Shown here: positions 7,303 through 11,638 of the stretch, piece after piece | How positions within the stretch are numbered: position 1 is the stretch's first letter | Layout of the letters: each line of letters opens with the position of its first letter | Source of the DNA: CAXBCP01 sp963974055 | GTDB taxonomy: Bacteria > Pseudomonadota > Alphaproteobacteria > MPNO01 > UBA830 | Length of the DNA: 11,638 nt | Assembly: GCA_963974055.1 (NCBI GenBank) | Contig: CAXBCP010000064.1 | Coordinates: forward strand, 1-11,638 | Direction of reading: 5' to 3' | Notes under the pieces: model-generated | Databases searched by the model: none | What the model was told of the DNA's origin: nothing | What the model saw: only the letters and a program-made list of their open reading frames with translations | Position numbers and translations under genes: made by a program

Positions 7303-8250
7303 TCAGCGTTTCCAGACACCGGCCGATTTGTAGAAAGCTTCCGCGCCGGGGTGGTACTGGAGCCCGACGTCTTTCGCCATGCCCGCGGAGCTGTAATTCG
7401 TCCACAGCGGGCTGGATGCCTTGATTTCGGATTCGCTGCCGTGGATCGCCTTGAGCACCTTGCCGATCGTTTCGTTGCTGACGTCCTTGCTGGTGAACAG
7501 CATGAAGTCGTAGCCGACCGTCGTCGTCGGCGCCTTGATGGCGGGGAATTTCGGCGACGGTTGCAAATCGACGTAATAGACGCCCTTGAGCATATTGGGC
7601 GTTACCGGGTTGCTCTTGTCGAAGCTGAGGAACCGGGTGCCGCTCGGCACGCGGGCGTTCATCTCGCGCGTCGGCGCTGCGCCGACGGCCGTGATGACGA
7701 CGTCGACCTTGCCCTGCTTCAGCAGGCCCCAGCTCTGGCCGAGGCCGATGGCCGGGATGCCCTTGACGTCTTTCATCGACACGCCGCCATTGGCCATCAT
7801 GCCTTCGAAAAAGAACGCGAAGAGGGGCGAACCCTTGAAGCCGCTGGGTACGCGCTTGCCCTTGAGGTCGGAGATGATCTTGATGTCGGAATCGTTCTTG
7901 ACCAGAAGTCCGTTGCGGAACGCCATCAGCGTCGCGGCCAGTCTCAGGTTGCCGTAGTCCTTGCCTTCCGACAGTCCCTTGCCCTCGAAGGCCATCGTCG
8001 TCTGGACGATGTTGGCGATGCCGAATTGCAGTTCGCCGGCGTTGACCACCGGTATGTATTTCTGCGATCCGCCCATGTTCTTCGGACGCAGTTCGATTCC
8101 TTCGGCCTTGGAGGAAACGACCTTGGACAGGATGGTTGCCATTTGTCCGACGGCCGTGCCCTTGGTCGAGCCGATGCCGATGGTTTCCGCGGACGCTCCG
8201 TGGGCGGCAAACACTGCTGCCGCCGCGATCCCTAATGCTGCGATTTTCAT
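7303..8250 (-). CDS. TAXI-family TRAP transporter substrate-binding protein
   Basis: Periplasmic binding protein that captures the ligand for the fused permease downstream. ATG at 8250 is chosen because it opens directly onto a signal peptide (MKIAALGIAAAAVFAAHGASA, cleavage after residue 21) and follows AAAGGGACGG. An in-frame ATG at 8310 would add 20 non-signal-like residues ahead of it and is unlikely. The mature protein starts ETIGIGSTKGTAVGQMA, the TAXI/NMT1-type first strand and ligand loop. Other family marks are ELQFGIANI (early domain 1), LKGKRVPSGFKGSP, the QGKVDVVITAVGAAP stretch and the C-terminal YHPGAEAFYKSAGVW. The 315-residue length is normal. It is transcribed with the permease. 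The ligand is unknown; family members are linked to glutamate, dicarboxylates and other organic acids, and nothing here discriminates. Confidence 0.94.
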   Translation of the reverse strand: MKIAALGIAAAAVFAAHGASAETIGIGSTKGTAVGQMATILSKVVSSKAEGIELRPKNMGGSQKYIPVVNAGELQFGIANIVQTTMAFEGKGLSEGKDYGNLRLAATLMAFRNGLLVKNDSDIKIISDLKGKRVPSGFKGSPLFAFFFEGMMANGGVSMKDVKGIPAIGLGQSWGLLKQGKVDVVITAVGAAPTREMNARVPSGTRFLSFDKSNPVTPNMLKGVYYVDLQPSPKFPAIKAPTTTVGYDFMLFTSKDVSNETIGKVLKAIHGSESEIKASSPLWTNYSSAGMAKDVGLQYHPGAEAFYKSAGVWKR

Positions 8251-8549
8251 TTTTTTTCCGTCCCTTTGTTGGGTTACTAGATACGACACCATGTCACTAG
8301 ATGGCGACAAAATATATTGGATGGCGCAAATTTCAAAGGACTGTCATGTCAATTCCATCCGATTTTCGTGCCGGACCGCCGACCGGGATCGGGGATGTCG
8401 CAACGGCCGGCGGAAATGGATTCGTCTGCCCCGCGGCGGATGCCTGCCAATCCGAAAGCGGCGGCAGGGCAGCAATACCGATTATCCGGATTCGCCGTCG
8501 TTGCGCCCGTCGCCAGTTGGTCGCCAGTCGGTCGGCAGTCGGTCGCCAG
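8251..8549. other. Intergenic region upstream of the TAXI gene, no gene seen
   Basis: About 300 bp between two minus-strand genes. Open frames here on either strand have no supporting start context or recognisable protein. The right part holds the 11-bp minisatellite and the 3' flank of the VOC gene. The left part (8251-8352) is more AT-rich and should carry the TAXI promoter. A TATATT-like hexamer near 8312-8317 and TTGACA at 8352-8347 (minus strand) are present but not at standard spacing, so no promoter is called. Confidence 0.5.
8273..8302. promoter_or_regulatory. Direct repeat GTYACTAGAT upstream of the TAXI gene, candidate operator
   Basis: GTTACTAGAT (8273-8282) and GTCACTAGAT (8293-8302) differ at one base and start 20 bp apart, close to two helical turns, so a regulator could bind both copies on one DNA face. 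They lie 23-52 bp upstream of the ATG of the binding-protein gene. No regulator gene is in the window. Confidence 0.35.
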
Positions 8550-8563
8550 TCAGTCGGCGGGCG
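8509..8563. repeat. 11-bp minisatellite overlapping the end of the VOC gene
   Basis: Four tandem copies of GTCGSCAGTYR-type units (8509-8519, 8520-8530, 8531-8541, 8542-8552) are followed by a decayed fifth (8553-8563). Copies differ at one to two bases. The stop codon of the neighbouring VOC gene (8550-8552) falls inside the fourth unit, so most of the array is 3'-untranslated. Slippage would mostly leave the protein unchanged. Confidence 0.85.
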
Positions 8564-8960
8564 TCACGTCCTTGACGGCGCCGTGCCAGCCGGACGACGT
8601 GATGTCGAACATGGTGCCTTCGGGCGTACGGTACTTGATCTCGTAAAAGCTCGTCGGATCGCCCGCCTTGCTTCCCATGACATGCACGGCGCCGGCGGCT
8701 TCCGCCCGCGCGCAGGCCTCCTCGGCATCGTCCACCCACATGCCGAAATGATCGATGCCGTAGAATTCGTCTTCCCCTTCCCAGCCGAGCGGGCGCCCCT
8801 TGCGGTTGAGGAGCGCGATATTGACCGTACCGTCGCTGAGGTAGACCGCGCCGTTGCGGGATTCGCCGATCTTTTCCATCCCGAACGCCTCCATGAAGAA
8901 CGTTGCAGAGGACGGCACGTCTTTTACCGAGAGTGCGATGTGGCGGAGTTTTGTTGTCAT
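8550..8960 (-). CDS. VOC-superfamily (glyoxalase/bleomycin-resistance fold) protein
   Basis: 136-residue single-chain VOC protein made of two beta-alpha-beta-beta-beta modules. The start is well set: GGGAGG lies six bases before ATG at 8960. RHIALSVKDV (6-15) is the first strand with His7, the usual first metal ligand. FYGIDHFGMWVDD (66-78) starts the second module and carries His71. RTPEGTMFDI (111-120) is the last strand, where Asp119 takes the place of the usual glutamate. The acidic ligand expected at the end of module 1 is not visible (TVNIALL at 45-51), so the metal site may be altered or completed by a dimer partner. Family members include glyoxalase I, dioxygenases and epimerases; the reaction is not assignable here. 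It probably has its own promoter between 8973 and 9166 and runs in the direction of the TAXI-TRAP genes, about 300 bp away. Confidence 0.9.
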   Translation of the reverse strand: MTTKLRHIALSVKDVPSSATFFMEAFGMEKIGESRNGAVYLSDGTVNIALLNRKGRPLGWEGEDEFYGIDHFGMWVDDAEEACARAEAAGAVHVMGSKAGDPTSFYEIKYRTPEGTMFDITSSGWHGAVKDVTPAD

Positions 8961-9111
8961 TGTGGACCTCCCTTATGGCCAGTGGTACTGATTTCCGACT
9001 GTGGAAGTGTGGCACGGTGGCGCTGCGGCGCGCAAATTTTACCGGCCCCGCCCTTTTCCCGCTCAACTATGGAATCCCGGGGGGAAACAGCGCTAACGCC
9101 GTGGCCGAACC

Positions 9112-9133
9112 GATTGCCGGCGCCGGTCCAATC
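9112..9133. other. Imperfect palindrome centred on CCGGCGCCGG
   Basis: GATTG (9112-9116) and CAATC (9129-9133) flank a perfect ten-base palindrome CCGGCGCCGG with two extra bases on one side. On the minus strand it lies about 34 bases beyond the 3' end of the tRNA, so it could be a processing or termination stem for that transcript. No T run follows it. Confidence 0.25.
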
Positions 9134-9166
9134 CGTGCCGAAATTACAATCGTTTACTGAAAAGAC

Positions 9167-9242
9167 TGGTGCCGGCTAGAGGATTCGAACCCCTGACCCC
9201 CTGATTACAAATCAGATGCTCTACCAACTGAGCTAAGCCGGC
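9167..9242 (-). tRNA. tRNA-Thr (anticodon UGU)
   Basis: Full cloverleaf on the minus strand. The acceptor arm GCCGGCT pairs with AGCCGGC. The D arm is GCTCAGTTGGTAGAGC. The anticodon stem TCTGA/TCAGG encloses loop TTTGTAA with anticodon TGT. The T arm carries GGTTCGAATCC. Discriminator A and a genomically encoded CCA end at 9167. Total length is 76 bases with CCA. Decodes ACA and, by wobble, ACG threonine codons. No second copy of its 3' end was seen elsewhere in the window, so it shows no sign of being an island attachment site. Confidence 0.97.
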
Positions 9243-9257
9243 CAATCGACGGCCCCT

Positions 9258-9286
9258 GATATAACGTCCGCTGTGCGCCGCAACAA
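9258..9286 (-). promoter_or_regulatory. Sigma-70-type promoter of the tRNA-Thr gene
   Basis: On the minus strand, TTGTTG (9286-9281) and TATATC (9263-9258) are separated by exactly 17 bases. The expected transcription start would fall about 9-10 bases before the tRNA 5' end, a normal short leader. Match quality and position both fit a housekeeping promoter. Confidence 0.6.
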
Positions 9287-9372
9287 GCAGGATTTGTCCC
9301 CGGGAATTTCGCCGGCTTGATCGGCGCCGCCGCGCGTGTCAGCAATACCGCACATATCACAGGAGACCGCCC

Positions 9373-10239
9373 GTGCACTGGACCCCCCGCCGCGAAGCCT
9401 TCCGCGCCCTTCTCGAAACCGAAACCTGCATTCATCCCGGCTCGGTGTTCGATCCGATCTCCGCCCGCATCGCCGAGGATTTGGGCTTCGAGGTCGGCAT
9501 GTTCGCGGGATCGGTGGCGTCTCTGACCGTGCTCGGCGCGCCCGACCTGATCGTCCTCACGCTGTCGGAATTCGCCGAACAGGCCTATCGCATCAACCGC
9601 GCCGGCAACCTGCCGCTGATGGTCGATGCCGATCACGGCTACGGCAATGCGCTGAACGTCAAACGAACGGTGGAAGAACTCGAATCCGCGGGCGTCGCGG
9701 CGATGACGATCGAGGATACCGACCTGCCGCAGCCCTTCGGCACCGTCGGCTCGACCCGCGTGCTGTCGGTCGACGAGGGCGTCGGCAAGATGAAGGCGGC
9801 GCTCGCCGGGCGCCAGGATCCGGCGCTGGTGATCGCGGGACGGACGAGCGCGGCGGCGATCACCGGGCTGGACGACGCCATCGCCCGCGGCCGCGCCTAC
9901 CAGGCGGCCGGGGTGGACGCGATGTTCTTTACCGGCGTATCCAGCCGCGAGGATGTCGAGGCGGTAGCGAGCGCGCTCGATATCCCGATTTTCATGGGCG
10001 GGTCCGGGGCCGGGGTTCTGGGCGACCGCGACTTCCTGGCCAGAAACAACGTGCGGATCAGCCTGCAGGGGCATCACCCGGTCATGGCCGCCGTGCAGGC
10101 GACCTACGACACGCTGAAGGCGCTGCGCGACGGCACGCCGCCGTCCGAAATCCGGGGCAAGGCGTCCGGCGAGACGATGAAAAGCCTCACCCGCGACGCC
10201 GACTACCAGCGCTGGATGAAAGACTTCCTCGGCGGTTAG
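9373..10239 (+). CDS. Isocitrate lyase/PEP mutase superfamily enzyme, probable oxaloacetate decarboxylase
   Basis: TIM-barrel enzyme of the PEP mutase/isocitrate lyase superfamily. The closest known type by overall pattern is the PA4872-like oxaloacetate decarboxylase (oxaloacetate to pyruvate and CO2). Start GTG at 9373 is preceded by AGGAG seven bases upstream. Metal/substrate motifs: MVDADHGYGNA (83-93), with Asp85 and Asp87 as the superfamily Mg2+ site; MTIEDT (111-116); an AGRTSA arginine (Arg157); and QGHHPVMAA (232-240) with paired histidines as in that subgroup. The isocitrate-lyase catalytic-loop KKCGH cysteine motif is absent, which argues against isocitrate or methylisocitrate lyase. 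The 288-residue length equals the subgroup norm. It stands alone on the plus strand, divergent from the tRNA, so it is probably monocistronic. Related activities (PEP mutase, other 2-oxoacid lyases) cannot be fully excluded. Confidence 0.88.
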   Translation: MHWTPRREAFRALLETETCIHPGSVFDPISARIAEDLGFEVGMFAGSVASLTVLGAPDLIVLTLSEFAEQAYRINRAGNLPLMVDADHGYGNALNVKRTVEELESAGVAAMTIEDTDLPQPFGTVGSTRVLSVDEGVGKMKAALAGRQDPALVIAGRTSAAAITGLDDAIARGRAYQAAGVDAMFFTGVSSREDVEAVASALDIPIFMGGSGAGVLGDRDFLARNNVRISLQGHHPVMAAVQATYDTLKALRDGTPPSEIRGKASGETMKSLTRDADYQRWMKDFLGG

Positions 10240-10295
10240 GGCCCACTAGTATTCGTGCGACCGGTAGTCGTAATCACAACAGGCGCAGCGGCGGA

Positions 10296-10321
10296 AATAC
10301 CCCATTTCCATAGAGGGTATT
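10296..10321 (+). terminator. Small hairpin downstream of the oxaloacetate decarboxylase gene
   Basis: AATACCC (10296-10302) and GGGTATT (10315-10321) form a perfect seven-base-pair stem with a 12-base loop, 57 bases after the stop codon. No T run follows, so it is a weak terminator candidate. It sits at the GC-to-AT composition boundary. Confidence 0.35.
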
Positions 10322-10337
10322 CGAGAGTTAGATCGTC

Positions 10338-10399
10338 TCAAGAGAACTCCGAGTTTCGAATGCACAGCTAGCTAGAAATGCTAGAACTCAATCTCTTGA
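10338..10399 (+). other. Nested three-stem inverted repeat structure
   Basis: Three stems nest inside one another: TCAAGAGA (10338-10345) with TCTCTTGA (10392-10399); GAGTT (10351-10355) with AACTC (10385-10389); CTAGC (10368-10372) with GCTAG (10380-10384) and a seven-base loop. Nesting of three perfect stems in 62 bases suggests a structured RNA or DNA element. Its function is unknown, and folding was not computed. Confidence 0.4.
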
Positions 10400-10408
10400 A
10401 TAAGTCAC

Positions 10409-10444
10409 TCAGCCCGGATATCTCATTCAGCTCGGATATCATGA
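10409..10444. repeat. 18-bp tandem duplication
   Basis: Two adjacent 18-base units (10409-10426 and 10427-10444) share TCAGCYCGGATATC and then diverge slightly. The shared part contains GATATC, itself a palindrome. Function is unknown. Confidence 0.75.
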
Positions 10445-10457
10445 CAATATTTACATG

Positions 10458-10485
10458 ATGTGTGTTTGAAAATGTGTGTTTAAAA
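10458..10485. repeat. 14-bp tandem duplication
   Basis: ATGTGTGTTTGAAA (10458-10471) and ATGTGTGTTTAAAA (10472-10485) are adjacent copies differing at one base. The duplication lies 14 bp after the 18-bp duplication in the same AT-rich stretch. Confidence 0.75.
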
Positions 10486-10669
10486 AAGACGATAATAAAG
10501 CCGGGTAAAAACAATATTTTACAGCAGACCGGCCTAAATTGATAAAAATACAGTTTGGAGCCGACGATTAAATTGTTAGCGTTTCATAACCATCCTCCTC
10601 TCTTGAAGTCTCGCAAATTCAATGGACGGATGGGTTGACATTTCCCTCCTAAATTAGGGTTTAATTTCC

Positions 10670-11374
10670 ATGCCTGAAGTGTCATCCATCATCTCCCTGC
10701 TCAGTATCAATAATTTCGTCACGCTAGGAGCTGCCTTCGCTGGGGCTGCACTCGCATTTGGCCTAGAACGATACCAACGAGGTGCTGAGAGAATTGACAA
10801 CAACGTGGTTGCTGGGACGCGCGCGTTATTTGTGCTCGGACGAATGTTCGACGTCCTCTATCAATATCAAAAAGAAATAATAGACCCTTACCGCGGGAAA
10901 ACGGACGCTTGGCTTAACACTGATACACAACTCGCACAGGATGACTATGCGTTTCATATACCCTTTGATGACCTAACATTTGTTCTTAGGAATGACCCGA
11001 CGACGTTCCAGTTGTTATCTCTGACTGAACATCGATTTCATAATATTAGGTCTTCAATCAATGCACGCAACGAATTGGTCCTACGCGAGTTGTGGCCGAA
11101 AATGAGCGACGCTCGTATTCCGGTTGGCGCCGCTGTTGAGGAAGTGGCATTACGCGAATTTTTAGGCACGGCCTTGACTAGAAAATTAGAGGGCACAATC
11201 GTTAGCCTGACGGACTTGGTGGACAAAGAAGTGATCTCTGTGATGGAGGCTTATGAGGAGGTTTATCTGTCGCTGAAACGGATATACCCCAAGGAAGAAT
11301 TTTTGCGCTTTAAATTTCCTGATGATTCCCGAAGACACCAACCAAAGGGCGGCAGCGACACCCCATCCCAGTGA
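10670..11374 (+). CDS. Membrane-anchored protein of unknown function
   Basis: I do not recognise this 234-residue protein. One hydrophobic segment at ~16-32 (FVTLGAAFAGAALAFGL) near the N-terminus looks like a membrane anchor. It is followed by the charged ERYQRGAERID, suggesting a mainly cytoplasmic, largely helical body. The middle has FDDLTFVLRNDP (99-110) and LTEHRFHNIRSSINARNEL (118-136). A second helical stretch is EGTIVSLTDLVDKEVISVME (174-193). The tail (219-234) is polar and looks disordered. ATG at 10670 has a weak AGGG ten bases upstream. Codon choice (ATA, TTA, CTA, AGA, AGG) is unlike the flanking GC-rich genes and points to horizontal origin. No neighbour shares its strand and composition, so context gives no role. 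Confidence 0.8.
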   Translation: MPEVSSIISLLSINNFVTLGAAFAGAALAFGLERYQRGAERIDNNVVAGTRALFVLGRMFDVLYQYQKEIIDPYRGKTDAWLNTDTQLAQDDYAFHIPFDDLTFVLRNDPTTFQLLSLTEHRFHNIRSSINARNELVLRELWPKMSDARIPVGAAVEEVALREFLGTALTRKLEGTIVSLTDLVDKEVISVMEAYEEVYLSLKRIYPKEEFLRFKFPDDSRRHQPKGGSDTPSQ

Positions 11375-11589
11375 CAGGTCTTTTTGGAGGATTCAGTTCG
11401 CTGTTTAGAACCACAGTCAAACTGAAATTCTCTTTATTCACCACGCACCCCTAGACCCCGAAGTTTAGATAAGCTCTGACAGCTGAAGTTATTGTGTACT
11501 AGCATCAATGAGAAAAACCCATATTTTGGTGTGTTACATGACAGGGCTCTACTATCAGTAACATGATTAATGGGGCAAGGTCGTAGGGC
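11375..11589. other. AT-rich intergenic tail of the atypical segment
   Basis: About 215 bp without a coding frame. TGTTAC (11532-11537) and GTAACA (11558-11563) make a six-base inverted repeat around a 20-base loop. No clear intrinsic terminator follows the orphan gene. GC-rich sequence resumes at about 11590. Confidence 0.5.
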
Positions 11590-11638
11590 CTATTCGGCGG
11601 CAAGCGCCGGGGATTGCAGGCCGACCGCGCCGTCGCGG
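11590..11638 (-). CDS. 3' end of an unidentified gene entering from the right
   Basis: The last 49 bases are GC-rich again. On the minus strand they read RDGAVGLQSPALAAE then TAG (11592-11590). The return of host-like codon use and a clean stop at the composition boundary suggest the C-terminus of a chromosomal gene. It is too short to identify. Confidence 0.4.
   Translation of the reverse strand, partial: RDGAVGLQSPALAAE

Larger units (their letters stand above)
10240..10669. other. AT-rich intergenic region with hairpins and short tandem duplications, no gene seen
   Basis: No convincing coding frame. Composition shifts from GC-rich to AT-rich near 10320. It contains the two stem structures and two tandem duplications listed separately, then an A/T-rich run (10440-10600). 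The final 30 bases hold TTGACA (10635-10640), too close to the next start codon for a standard promoter with a leader. Confidence 0.6.

Noticed and set aside
8251..8310. A 20-residue N-terminal extension of the TAXI binding protein from ATG 8310
   Set aside because: The extension buries a perfect signal peptide that begins at the next ATG (8250), and it overlaps the probable promoter and operator region.
9167..9242. tRNA-Thr as the integration site of the AT-rich segment
   Set aside because: The segment starts more than 1 kb away behind a normal chromosomal gene. No duplicate of the tRNA 3' end and no integrase is present in the window.
9205..10077. A 290-codon minus-strand frame
   Set aside because: It overlaps the tRNA and is antisense to the oxaloacetate decarboxylase-like gene, and it has no protein-like features.
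10409..10485. CRISPR array
   Set aside because: Only two copies of each unit, no spacers between them, and no cas genes.
10635..10665. TTGACA with a downstream TTTAAT as a promoter for the orphan gene
   Set aside because: The spacer would be 19 bases and transcription would begin at or after the ATG. It would require a leaderless message, with no other support.

Overview
The window reads as chromosomal DNA of a GC-rich Gram-negative bacterium, most likely an alphaproteobacterium. Support for this is the two-partner secretion (TPS) locus with an outer-membrane transporter, the TAXI-type TRAP transporter, strong G/C third-position bias, and two TTAA-N7-TTAA sites that match the alphaproteobacterial CtrA consensus. 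The order and genus are not determined. About 1.25 kb near the right end (roughly 10.32-11.59 kb) is clearly more AT-rich than the rest and looks acquired.

Layout from left to right. (1) Positions 1-5104, minus strand: a TPS locus. The tpsB-type outer-membrane transporter gene (3332-5104) is transcribed first. It is followed by a tpsA-type exoprotein gene (start 3196) that runs off the left edge after at least 1065 codons and carries long beta-helical repeats. TTAA-N7-TTAA sites precede both genes, and a terminator-like hairpin with a T run lies flush against the tpsA start. (2) 5233-8250, minus strand: a TAXI-family TRAP transporter, with the periplasmic binding protein gene first (7303-8250) and then the fused small-plus-large permease gene (5233-7200). 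A GC-rich hairpin separates the two genes and another follows the permease. (3) 8550-8960, minus strand: a small VOC/glyoxalase-fold protein whose stop codon sits in an 11-bp minisatellite. (4) 9167-9242, minus strand: tRNA-Thr(UGU) with an encoded CCA and a recognisable promoter. (5) 9373-10239, plus strand: an isocitrate lyase/PEP mutase superfamily enzyme, probably oxaloacetate decarboxylase. (6) 10240-11589: an AT-rich segment with hairpins, short tandem duplications and one orphan gene for a small membrane-anchored protein of unknown function. (7) 11590-11638, minus strand: GC-rich sequence returns with what looks like the last codons of another gene.

Working together: TpsB would thread the TpsA exoprotein through the outer membrane, so region 1 encodes a surface or secreted adhesin-type system, possibly under cell-cycle/CtrA control. 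Region 2 imports an unidentified organic anion by ion-coupled transport. The VOC protein and the oxaloacetate decarboxylase-like enzyme are plausible metabolic neighbours, but nothing in the sequence ties them to the transported substrate. No CRISPR array, transposase, integrase, phage gene or recognised defence system is visible.
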